In this document: in pieces, positions 23,706 to 31,660 of the stretch
Layout: every line of letters begins with the position of its first letter
How positions within the stretch are numbered: the stretch's first letter is position 1
NCBI GenBank assembly: GCA_963621975.1
Contig: CAVFGI010000002.1
Span: 48,601 to 112,600 of the forward strand
Source: UBA9732 sp963621975
GTDB taxonomy: Bacteria; Spirochaetota; Spirochaetia; Sphaerochaetales; Sphaerochaetaceae
Length of the DNA: 64,000 nucleotides
Direction of reading: 5' to 3'
Translations under genes and position numbers: made by a program
The notes under the pieces: model-generated
Database searches by the model: none
Seen by the model: the letters and a program-made list of their open reading frames with translations, nothing else
What the model was told of the DNA's origin: nothing

Positions 23706-24644
23706 TTACTCCTCGTTAAAGAGAGGTGTTGTGAGATAGCGATCGCCGTTGTCTGGCAAAACAACTACAATATTCTTTCCTTTGTTTTCTGGCCTTTTTG
23801 CAATTTCTATTGCTTTTGCAAGCGCTGCTCCAGATGAGATTCCTGCAAAAATGGCTTCTGTTTGACAAAGCATTCTCCCTGTACTATAGGCTTCTTCTTC
23901 TGTGCATGTGACAATTTCATCCAACAAAGTTTTATCTAAGAGTTTTGGTTGAAAGCCTGCACCTATTCCCTGGATTCCATGTCTACCTGCTTTTCCTTCT
24001 GACAAGAAGGGAGATCCAGCTGGCTCTACACCAACAAGTTTGACATTACTTTTTCTAGCCTTGAGATATCGGCCTACACCAGTGATAGTACCACCTGTGC
24101 CAATTCCGGACACGAGAATATCGACCTTGCCATCTAGCGCGTTCCAAATCTCGGGACCAGTGGTGAGCTCGTGGGCAAGTGCATTTGCTGGATTGGAGAA
24201 CTGGTCTAAACAGAACGAGCCTGGAATACTTGCAAGTAATTCGTTGGCTTTTTCTATTGCACCTTTCATGCCCTTTTCTGCTGGGGTGAGAATAACCTGC
24301 GCACCGTAGGCCTTCATGGTAAGTATCCTTTCATGTGACATATTAGAAGGCATCACAATTATGGCCTTATATCCACACATTGCACAAATTGCACTAAGAC
24401 CGATTCCTGTGTTGCCACTAGTTGGCTCGATTATTGTTGCACCTTCTTTTATTTTGCCAGCTTTCTGCGCTTCTTTAATCATATATAGGGCTGCTCTATC
24501 TTTGATGGAGCCTGCAGGGTTAAGCCCTTCTACTTTTGCGTAGAGATTTGCGTTCAAAGCCAACTTTTTCTCGAGCTTTGCTAAATGAACCAAAGGCGTA
24601 TTCCCTATTAGGTTCTCAAATGAATCGTAAACTTTATTTTCCAT
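23706..24644 (-). CDS. cysK: Cysteine synthase A (O-acetylserine sulfhydrylase)
   Basis: 312 residues from the ATG at 24644 (MENKVYDSFENLIGNTPLV), which has GGGAG upstream; the longer reading to 24683 is rejected. A PLP enzyme that makes cysteine from O-acetylserine and sulfide. It has the PLP lysine in GSIKDRAA, the phosphate/substrate loop EPTSGNTGIGL and GIGTGGTITGVGRY. It forms a two-gene operon with cysE. tRNA-Lys lies upstream in the opposite orientation. Confidence 0.96.
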   Translation of the reverse strand: MENKVYDSFENLIGNTPLVHLAKLEKKLALNANLYAKVEGLNPAGSIKDRAALYMIKEAQKAGKIKEGATIIEPTSGNTGIGLSAICAMCGYKAIIVMPSNMSHERILTMKAYGAQVILTPAEKGMKGAIEKANELLASIPGSFCLDQFSNPANALAHELTTGPEIWNALDGKVDILVSGIGTGGTITGVGRYLKARKSNVKLVGVEPAGSPFLSEGKAGRHGIQGIGAGFQPKLLDKTLLDEIVTCTEEEAYSTGRMLCQTEAIFAGISSGAALAKAIEIAKRPENKGKNIVVVLPDNGDRYLTTPLFNEE

Positions 24645-24810
24645 AATAGTCTCCCAATCTAATGCTACGGGGATTCTGCACAACCTCGATATCCTCTATA
24701 TATTTATTCATTCGTTTTTGGGCAATAGGTTTAGAAAAAAAATTTTCAACAAGAGATAATAAGAGGTATTGCCAAACAATGTAAAAAAGTGTTAATGTTG
24801 CGTTGCATTT

Positions 24811-24883
24811 GGGCGGATAGCTCAGCTGGTAGAGCAGCAGACTCTTAATCTGCGGGTCCAGGGTTCGATCCCCTGTCCGCTCA
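24811..24883 (+). tRNA. tRNA-Lys (anticodon CTT)
   Basis: Acceptor GGGCGGA pairs with TCCGCTC (one G-T pair), discriminator A. Anticodon stem GCAGA/TCTGC, loop CTCTTAA giving CTT. T arm CAGGGTTCGATCCCCTG. No encoded CCA. Its last 16 bases before the discriminator recur at 25037-25052. Confidence 0.95.
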
Positions 24884-24888
24884 AAAAG

Positions 24889-24920
24889 AAAAACTCCTTG
24901 GTGATAACCGGGGAGTTTTT
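24889..24920 (+). terminator. Terminator after tRNA-Lys
   Basis: AAAAACTCC (24889-24897) pairs with GGAGTTTTT (24912-24920). It lies between the tRNA and the structured element. Confidence 0.8.
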
Positions 24921-24948
24921 GTTTTTGATAGGCATGATGGGGAGCGAA

Positions 24949-25026
24949 CCTTTGCGGTAAGAACAAGCGACCAAGTGGGAGCTTGTGAAGCAAAGGCGGC
25001 CCGTAAAGGCGACCTTCCTCTGGAGC
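24949..25026 (+). ncRNA. Candidate structured RNA downstream of tRNA-Lys
   Basis: Outer helix CCTTTGC (24949-24955) with GCAAAGG (24990-24996). Internal loop GGTAAGA and GAA. Inner helix ACAAGC (24963-24968) with GCTTGT (24981-24986) around a 12-base loop. The tail CGGCC.GTA is followed by GCGACCTTCCTCTGGAGC. It keeps every pair of the tRNA-Arg element although five of thirteen pairs differ in sequence. The GGTA/GAA internal loop resembles a bulged-G (loop E) module. Confidence 0.5.
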
Positions 25027-25147
25027 CTTGTAGGGAGATCCCCTGTCCGCTCTAACTTTTTTTATGCTAGAGCCGAGTTTTTGTACTTTTCTACCTATTG
25101 ATTCTAAAATAGAACTCTAGAAAATTTTAGAAGAGATGTCTTATTTT

Positions 25148-25687
25148 TTATGAAATCTGTTTCAAGTGTTTGCCAATCTGTTTAGGACGTTTAGGTCGTT
25201 TAGGTCGTTTGGGTCGTGTAGGTCGTGTGGGACGTTTTGGACGTGTGGGACTTGAACTATCCCAGATTTTGGACACACTTCTTAATTTTAAGCCGTTTCC
25301 TTTGGATTGCAATAAGGCAAAGCCAAAAAACGCCCATTTGGACAAAAATTTGTAGTAGACTGGAGACTTCCAATCTAGGTCTTCTTGCAACCTTTCAACA
25401 TTGTACTTTCTTATCCATTCTTCAATCCTAAAGTACACATCTGTACTGTCCAAGTGATGAAGAAGCAGCTCTCTTCTGTCTTGTGCAAAGCAACAAGTTT
25501 TGAATACTGCAAAGAAGGATTCTGCACAGGCATTATCATAACAATTTGCTTTTCGTGACATGCTCTGAATAGCTCCTAATTCTTTCAATTTCATTCTGTA
25601 TGCCTTGAAAGTTCCTTGTTTGAACTCTTCTGAGTAAACCTTTGTTGGTCCCCTGTAAGATCTTGCTTCCATTGTAATTTCCTCCAC
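25148..25687 (-). pseudogene. IS3-family transposase, C-terminal fragment
   Basis: 179 residues, of which about 1-120 match the catalytic end of IS3-group (IS150-like) transposases: LGAIQSMSRKANCYDNACAESFF and the RKYNVERLQEDLDWKSPVYY end. The third catalytic residue (E in AESFF) is kept. The N-terminal half is missing, and the usual HSDRGSQY block with the second aspartate has decayed to SYRGPTKVYSEEF. The last 30 residues are translated 9-bp repeats. It cannot be active. It lies beside a Wadjet operon and tRNA-Lys. Confidence 0.85.
25184..25246. repeat. Left 9-bp tandem array (7 units)
   Basis: Units are variants of AGGTCGTTT and GGGTCGTGT. On the minus strand they extend the transposase frame as Thr/Lys-Arg-Pro repeats. 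Confidence 0.85.
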
Positions 25688-25730
25688 TATTATTTCAAGT
25701 GAAGTGTTTCCTTTTTTTGGGAGGGTTCAT

Positions 25731-25802
25731 CCCACACGTCCCAAACGTCCCACACGTCCCACACGTCCCACACGTCCCAAACGTCCCAAACGTCCCACAT
25801 GT
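25731..25802. repeat. Right 9-bp tandem array (8 units)
   Basis: Units CCCACACGT, CCCAAACGT and one CCCACATGT, inverted relative to the left array. Confidence 0.9.
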
Positions 25803-25830
25803 CCCAAACAGATTGGCAAACACTTGAGAC

Positions 25831-26087
25831 TTTCCACAATTCTTCGAGCAATTCTTAAAAGAGAAAATGTATTGGCTATTGAATTGCAGGATTCTGTTGA
25901 AAACATATTTGATAGACTTGTCTTCTGTTCGGAGAACGATGTCATTTACAAAGATGATTTATTAAAAGAGGAACACAGAGACTACTATCTATAAGACATT
26001 GAAAACGACCTAATTTGGTATGGCTATGTCTACAAAGCTACAGAAGAATTGATAAATTGCTACAAATTGAAAAAGTACAATAGGTAA
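25831..26087 (+). pseudogene. Remnant of an unrecognised gene with an in-frame stop
   Basis: Two open stretches in one frame, separated by TAA at 25992-25994. The first reads STILRAILKRENVLAIELQD and on to KEEHRDYYL. The second, DIENDLIWYGYVYKATEELI, ends at the TAA at 26085-26087. No start codon of its own is seen, because the fold-back element abuts its left end and probably truncated it. I do not recognise the family. Confidence 0.45.
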
Positions 26088-26176
26088 TCTAGCTGCACAT
26101 ATAACACATATAACATATAGATACATATAGATAATAACTCTACCCAAAAACAGCTTTCTATACTAAAATTGGTGCC

Positions 26177-27688
26177 GTGAAAGATATAACAATTGGGCGT
26201 TTGGAAGATACTCTACGTCAAGACAGTGGAATTAATATACTCAAAAGCAGAAGCTCAGCATTTGTGCTAACTTTCTTCTATAATACGTTCTATGTTAACA
26301 ACATTTCATCGCTTTCCTATGATGAGTTCAGCCAAAAACTTGAAAACTATATTGAAGAAAATCAGGAGCTAGAGGAAGAGCTTGAAGAGGACATGGGATT
26401 AGAAGGACAAGAAAATGCCACATCCTTTGCTCAAAAGGACATTGGACAACGCATTAGAGCCTACACAGATAGTTGGCTAAGCGATAATAAACATTACATT
26501 AGACGGTTTAGAAATAGCGAAAAAGTGGAGACTATAGAGTTGGATAGTGCCACTTCACGTTTGCTACCGTTTATAAACAGAATTCTGAGTAGTGATGTCA
26601 TTGGAACGGAATCTGCTTTCAATAATATTCTAACTCAATTAAGTAGCCTCGCAGAAGACATGGAGTCCAATCCACAAAAGAGGATTGAAAAAATAGAACG
26701 CGAGATAAGAAAATTAGAACAAGAAAAAGCAGAAATCCAAAAGACAAATAAAGTTAGAGCACTAGATAAGCGAGCTACCATTGAACGCCTAAAAGACGTA
26801 GAAAGCAGAGCTCGCGAAATGCTGGCAGATTTTAACCAAGTAGAAGAAAACTTTAGAGATATTATGAGTAAACTGGCGCAAAAACAGGCAGAACTTGACA
26901 CTTCAAAGCGCAAGCTTTTGGGATACACTTTTGAACTTCACAATAATCTAATGACATCTCCTCAAGGGCAATCTTTCAACAGTTTTTGGTCATACATGAT
27001 AAACCACAGAGAAGATCAAATTTCAGATTTTTGCGCAGAAATAGAGGAAATACTTCAAAGAGAAAAGATTGATTATGACGACACTTTCCTTCTTTCTTTG
27101 AGAAAAGTATTCTTTGATGCAGGAAAGAAAATTGTTGATAAAAACAGTATCCTAACTGAAAGAATGCGAAGAGTCATGGAACAAAAAAGCCGTAGTGACC
27201 ACAAAGGCCTTCAAGAAATAATAGCCCAAATTAAGCAGGAAAGTGCAAAAATCAAGGACAATGAAGAATACCAGGACACTATCTCCATGGATATTGAGAC
27301 CACGCCAGAACTACTCTTTCCACTTGCTAGAAGTCTTAAATTTGCAAAAGACGAAAATATTGTTCCAACTATTCTTTTTGAAGAAAAACAAGATAATAAG
27401 GAAGCCATCCTTTCTTTAAAAAACGAATTCTTTGTTGATGAGAGAGTTTTGGAGAATAGAATTGCCTTGTACTTCAAAGAAACTAATGCAATTAGTTTTA
27501 CACTGTATGAACTAGCACAAAGATTCCCAATTGAAAAAGGACTTGAAGAAATTGTTAGCTATATAGGTCTTGCAGAAAAACGGGACAATAAAGCAATTAA
27601 TAATGACCAAGAAGAAAAAATCCTCTATACGTGGAAAGACAAAGAATACGAAGTAAGCTTACCGGAGGTTAGATTTTATGGCAAATGA
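26177..27688 (+). CDS. jetA: Wadjet protein JetA (DUF3375)
   Basis: 503 residues of the DUF3375 family, the kleisin-like subunit of type I Wadjet, an SMC-related defence complex that recognises and cuts circular plasmid DNA. The N-terminus (LRQDSGINILKSRSSAFVLTFFYNTF) fits the family opening; a long coiled coil spans about 160-260 (KRIEKIEREIRKLEQEKAEI). The start is GTG with no ribosome binding site; TATACT at 26159-26164 suggests a nearly leaderless message. First of four overlapping genes. It overlaps jetB by 11 bases. Confidence 0.9.
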   Translation: MKDITIGRLEDTLRQDSGINILKSRSSAFVLTFFYNTFYVNNISSLSYDEFSQKLENYIEENQELEEELEEDMGLEGQENATSFAQKDIGQRIRAYTDSWLSDNKHYIRRFRNSEKVETIELDSATSRLLPFINRILSSDVIGTESAFNNILTQLSSLAEDMESNPQKRIEKIEREIRKLEQEKAEIQKTNKVRALDKRATIERLKDVESRAREMLADFNQVEENFRDIMSKLAQKQAELDTSKRKLLGYTFELHNNLMTSPQGQSFNSFWSYMINHREDQISDFCAEIEEILQREKIDYDDTFLLSLRKVFFDAGKKIVDKNSILTERMRRVMEQKSRSDHKGLQEIIAQIKQESAKIKDNEEYQDTISMDIETTPELLFPLARSLKFAKDENIVPTILFEEKQDNKEAILSLKNEFFVDERVLENRIALYFKETNAISFTLYELAQRFPIEKGLEEIVSYIGLAEKRDNKAINNDQEEKILYTWKDKEYEVSLPEVRFYGK

Positions 27689-28307
27689 TACCGCTTGGAG
27701 CGTAGCTGCAATTAAGCTATTACGCGGACCTGTATATAAGAATAAAGAAAAAATCGGGCTTTGGATAAGCCTTACCTCTCATAAAAAACAGATTGATGAT
27801 TACTTTTCATATATTGGTCTTAGAGTCTTTCTAGATGAAGAAGATGGCTATGCATTCTTAGAACAAATTGGGGATAATCTTGCCAAAGGCATGGAAGAAG
27901 AAAATGAAGAGGAATCCGAGACTTCTGCTACCCAACTGCCAAAACTTATAAAGAAATCTCCTCTTTCTTATGATGTTAGTATGCTCTGTGTTCTTTTACG
28001 CTATGAACTTGAGAAGTTTGAAAACAGTCAAACTGAATCAGAAGCACTTGTTATGCGTAAAAGTGAGATCTACGCACTCTACAAAAGCTTTACAAAAGAA
28101 AAAGCCGATGAACTCAAGCAAATTAAAGACCTAGATAGGGCACTTCGCACACTTTGTAACTTAACTTTTCTGTTCACCGCGGAGAAACTCGACCAAGGGG
28201 ATATCAACGACGACACGGAGTTTGAAGTAAGCCCAATTATCAAGGCCAAGATTGACATTGACTTTATGAAAGAGTTTCTTGACAAAATGAAAGGGGAAAA
28301 CAAATGA
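27678..28307 (+). CDS. jetB: Wadjet protein JetB (DUF4194)
   Basis: 209 residues of the DUF4194 family, the MukE-like winged-helix (KITE) partner of JetA. Visible segments are WSVAAIKLLRGPVYKNKEKIGLW and the YFSYIGLRVFLDEEDGYAFL stretch, followed by LSYDVSMLCVLLRYELEKFE, typical of the family. ATG with GGAGG upstream inside jetA. It overlaps jetC by four bases (ATGA), as expected for an obligate complex. Confidence 0.9.
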   Translation: MANDTAWSVAAIKLLRGPVYKNKEKIGLWISLTSHKKQIDDYFSYIGLRVFLDEEDGYAFLEQIGDNLAKGMEEENEEESETSATQLPKLIKKSPLSYDVSMLCVLLRYELEKFENSQTESEALVMRKSEIYALYKSFTKEKADELKQIKDLDRALRTLCNLTFLFTAEKLDQGDINDDTEFEVSPIIKAKIDIDFMKEFLDKMKGENK

Positions 28308-31300
28308 GAAATCTTTTTTCCAACGATAATTCTGGCTACAGACTCAAGACCTTACAAATTCTCAATTGGGGAGTCTTTGATAAAAAAGTTGTCACTTTCT
28401 CCTTTGATGGAAAATCCACTATCCTCACTGGTCTGAATGGGTCAGGCAAAACCACAACAGTAGATGCCATTCTCACACTACTCATCCCAACAGACAAGCG
28501 ATTTTATAACCTCTCCTCTGAAAACAGCAAAAAACGCGAACGAGACGAAAAGAACTATGTCCTTGGAGCATATGGCTTTAAGCAAGAGGAAGACAATAAG
28601 GCAGCCCAATATCTACGCCAAAAAAATGAAGTTATCTCCATCCTCAATGGAATCTTTTATGAGCCCAACGACTCCAAACACCTCTCTCTTCTCCAAGTCC
28701 GATATTTCTCAGGAGAAGATTTAAGGTGTCTTAAAATAATCACTGAAAAAGAGCTTAAAATTGAGGAGATTACTCAATTATTAGCCAACAATAATTCTCA
28801 AATTTCGCAATCATCTAAATGGGTCCAATTCCTAGTAAAAGCTTACGGCTCAAAATCTTATGACTCATTTGAACAATATAAAAACTTTTTCATGGATCGT
28901 TTTGGTTTTAGAAGTGACAATGCTCTAAAACTTTTCAGCCAAACCGTTGGGTTAAAAGTTTTAGGCGACATAACTTCATTTATTAAAGGATACATGCTTG
29001 AAGACAAAAGTCCCATTGCCGAATATGAAAAAATCAACTCTGTATTCTCGGATTTAATGGGCATTGAAAGAACCATGCGAAAAACAGAAAAGCAGATTGA
29101 ATTTCTTGCAAAAACTGTTGACCTAGGAGAAAAATATACTGTTGCCAAGGCAGAACTTAATTCTATTCAAGAGAGCCTTAATGGATTAGAATGCTGGTTC
29201 ATATCCAATGTTCTTTCACTGGGAGAAAATGAAATAGAAAAAAGAGAATTGGAACTCTCAGAGCTTATATCTCAAATTGAAAAAAAGAGAACAGAGGAAT
29301 ATCAGTTAAACGAATTACTTACTTCCTTGAGATCAGATAATGCTTTAAGTGCATTAAGAGACTTGGATCATGCCATAAAAGATGCAGAGATAGAAGAAAA
29401 AAACAAAAGGGACAAACGCAATGATTATGACAGTCTTATTTCTCAACTAAAGGCTCAAAGTTTTGAACTTTATAACTTTGACGTTGCTGATATTAGCAAC
29501 AAGGAAGCCTTCAAGCTTAACAGAAATAAACTGCCAGAATTACAAAAACTTGCCGAGAAAGAAAAAGAAAAGATTGAGACTAGAATTATAGAAAACGGAC
29601 ATGAAACCAGGAACATTCAGGATGAAATTAGCAAAATTGAGAAAGAAATTCAGAGCCTGGAAAAACGAGAAAACAATATTCCTTCTTCTCTTATTTCATT
29701 GAGAGAACAAATTGTACAAGAAACTGGAATTAATGTTTTAGATCTTCCATTTTTAGGAGAATTAGTCAAAGTTAAAGACACAGAAAAAACTTGGGAGAAA
29801 GCAATTGAGAATCTACTTTCATCTTATGCATTGATGTTAGTTGCAAAGGCAGATGATTATGAAAAAATAAGTAGTTTCTTAAACAAGAACAACTTAAATG
29901 ATAAGATTGGTGTTATCAAACAAGAAAATATTATCAAACAAAGATTATCATCGCAGATTCTTGAGAAAATAGAGATTAAAAAAAGCACTCTTTACTCTTG
30001 GCTTTCAGATTATCTTGAAAATGAAATTCCTCATACTTTTGTTTCAACGGAAGAAGAATTATTAAGTTCTGAATTTGCTGTTCTTCCTTCTGGTGTAGTT
30101 AAAACAAACGAAAAGATTATAAAAGATGACAGAATAGATTCTTTAACGGGAAACTTTCCTCATTACTTAGGATGGACTAACAAGGAAAGAATTGAAGAAC
30201 TCTATAAACTTGATGTTGAGTTTAACTCAAAACAAAAAGATTTAGTTGGAGAAAAGGTATCTCTTAGTTCTAAAAGAAATAACTTACAACGTAATTTAAA
30301 TCTAATTGAAAAACTTTTTGAGTTCACAATCTTTGATGAAATTGATAGAGAAAGTGCGCTTAAACTTCTCAATGAGAAACGAAGAGAAAAACAAGAATTT
30401 CTCGAAAAACATGCCAATTTGCACGAGATCCAAGCAAAAATTGAAGTAACAACACAAAAACGAGACATCATTTCTCATGAGAAAGAAAAATTACTTACAG
30501 AGGAAGGGGCCAAAGAAGAAGGACTTAGCAGCATAAAAAAACAGATGGAAACATTTAGAGAAAAAGAAGAATTGAGAAATAGGACTGAAGAGATATTGGG
30601 CTTTGAGAAGTCTTTTAAAAAAGATCTTAGTTTCTCGGATTTAGATTCTCTGTTTAAACTGCATGAAAATTTACAACTCAAGCTGAGTAACCTACGTGGA
30701 GAAAAAGAGAAAGCTGCGAGGACTGCAGAACAGCTAGTTTTGGCAAGTATGAATAAGTTTTTGACGCCTACACGTTTTGTGGATGCGGATATAGATTGGA
30801 CTAATGAGTACCCGGAGCTTATTGCAGATGTCAATTATTATTCAGATTATCAAGAATTATATACAAAACTAAAAGACGATAGCATTGTGGAGCTTAGAGA
30901 GAAGTTCTCCGAATATTTGGAGGATTCGCTTTCAAAGGTTGTTGGAACATTGTCTGAAGAGTTGGCAAACTGGGATAAAGAAATTAAGGATGCAATTAGA
31001 ATTCTAAACAAAAATTTGCGTTGTATTCCTTTCAACAAAGAGCTTGCAAGTTATTTACGTGTTGAAGCTAGAAATGCGGGAAATAAAGATTATCAAATTT
31101 TTGCAGATAGCCTACGCAAGGCTATTCCAGATAAGTTTGTACTTGTTAAAAGCAATGACGACCAAAGGAAGAGTTTTTACTTACAAATCAAAAAGTTCTT
31201 GGATAAATATAACAACGATGAGAAACTTAAGAAAAGAGTTTTAGATTTAAGAAACAAGTATAACTTTGTAATATATGAAGATAATGATGAAGGCAACCAG

Positions 31301-31660
31301 CATACTTATTCCGATACCGGGGCACTTTCTGGCGGTGAAAAAGCAAAGTTAACATATACAATCTTAGCTGCTGCTCTGTGCTATCAATACAACTTGGATA
31401 ATGAAGATGAAAAGCGAAAAGGCCCATTCAGATTCGTCATTTTAGATGAAGCCTTTAGCAAAAGTGATGCCTTCAACAGCCAATATGCATTGGAATTATT
31501 CAAAGAACTAGACTTACAACTTATGGTTGTCACCCCGCGCAACGGAATCAACTTGGTTGAGAGTTACATTAGCTCTCTCCATCTTATCGAAAAACGCGGA
31601 AACTCTAATACATCCACTGTTAGTAGCATGACAATTGAGGAGTACAGAAAAGCGGAATGA
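28304..31660 (+). CDS. jetC: Wadjet protein JetC (SMC/MukB-like ATPase)
   Basis: 1118 residues: the motor of the Wadjet complex, which extrudes DNA loops. ABC-type head with Walker A GLNGSGKTT (43-51, lysine 49), signature LSGGEK (1008-1013) and Walker B ILDEAF (aspartate 1048, glutamate 1049). Between the head halves are two coiled-coil arms (about 280-470 and 640-800) around a hinge-like region (SLREQIVQETGINVLDLPFL, VKVKDTEKTWEKAIENLLS). All catalytic motifs are intact. It overlaps jetD by four bases. Confidence 0.93.
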   Translation: MRNLFSNDNSGYRLKTLQILNWGVFDKKVVTFSFDGKSTILTGLNGSGKTTTVDAILTLLIPTDKRFYNLSSENSKKRERDEKNYVLGAYGFKQEEDNKAAQYLRQKNEVISILNGIFYEPNDSKHLSLLQVRYFSGEDLRCLKIITEKELKIEEITQLLANNNSQISQSSKWVQFLVKAYGSKSYDSFEQYKNFFMDRFGFRSDNALKLFSQTVGLKVLGDITSFIKGYMLEDKSPIAEYEKINSVFSDLMGIERTMRKTEKQIEFLAKTVDLGEKYTVAKAELNSIQESLNGLECWFISNVLSLGENEIEKRELELSELISQIEKKRTEEYQLNELLTSLRSDNALSALRDLDHAIKDAEIEEKNKRDKRNDYDSLISQLKAQSFELYNFDVADISNKEAFKLNRNKLPELQKLAEKEKEKIETRIIENGHETRNIQDEISKIEKEIQSLEKRENNIPSSLISLREQIVQETGINVLDLPFLGELVKVKDTEKTWEKAIENLLSSYALMLVAKADDYEKISSFLNKNNLNDKIGVIKQENIIKQRLSSQILEKIEIKKSTLYSWLSDYLENEIPHTFVSTEEELLSSEFAVLPSGVVKTNEKIIKDDRIDSLTGNFPHYLGWTNKERIEELYKLDVEFNSKQKDLVGEKVSLSSKRNNLQRNLNLIEKLFEFTIFDEIDRESALKLLNEKRREKQEFLEKHANLHEIQAKIEVTTQKRDIISHEKEKLLTEEGAKEEGLSSIKKQMETFREKEELRNRTEEILGFEKSFKKDLSFSDLDSLFKLHENLQLKLSNLRGEKEKAARTAEQLVLASMNKFLTPTRFVDADIDWTNEYPELIADVNYYSDYQELYTKLKDDSIVELREKFSEYLEDSLSKVVGTLSEELANWDKEIKDAIRILNKNLRCIPFNKELASYLRVEARNAGNKDYQIFADSLRKAIPDKFVLVKSNDDQRKSFYLQIKKFLDKYNNDEKLKKRVLDLRNKYNFVIYEDNDEGNQHTYSDTGALSGGEKAKLTYTILAAALCYQYNLDNEDEKRKGPFRFVILDEAFSKSDAFNSQYALELFKELDLQLMVVTPRNGINLVESYISSLHLIEKRGNSNTSTVSSMTIEEYRKAE

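Larger units (their letters stand above)
24867..25052 (+). repeat. 16-bp direct repeats of the tRNA-Lys 3' end bounding the element
   Basis: GATCCCCTGTCCGCTC at 24867-24882 (inside the tRNA) and at 25037-25052, 170 bases apart. This is the pattern left by integration at a tRNA 3' end, or by duplication as in the tRNA-Arg array. Confidence 0.9.
25162..25827. mobile_element. Fold-back element: 22-bp inverted ends, 9-bp repeat arrays and an IS3-type remnant
   Basis: The sequence beginning AAACAGATTGGCAAACA at 25806-25827 has an exact 22-base reverse complement at 25162-25183. Just inside each end lies an array of 9-bp units (7 on the left, 8 on the right) in inverted orientation. The centre carries a transposase fragment and, at about 25250-25275, an IS-like end (TTGAACTATCCCAGATTTTG). 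Confidence 0.65.

Noticed and set aside
24634..24993. Minus-strand frame of 119 residues across tRNA-Lys
   Set aside because: It reads through a tRNA gene and a terminator on the other strand.
25704..25994. 96-residue protein starting in the right 9-bp array
   Set aside because: The first half is translated repeat DNA and the rest is an internally stopped remnant; reported as a pseudogene instead.
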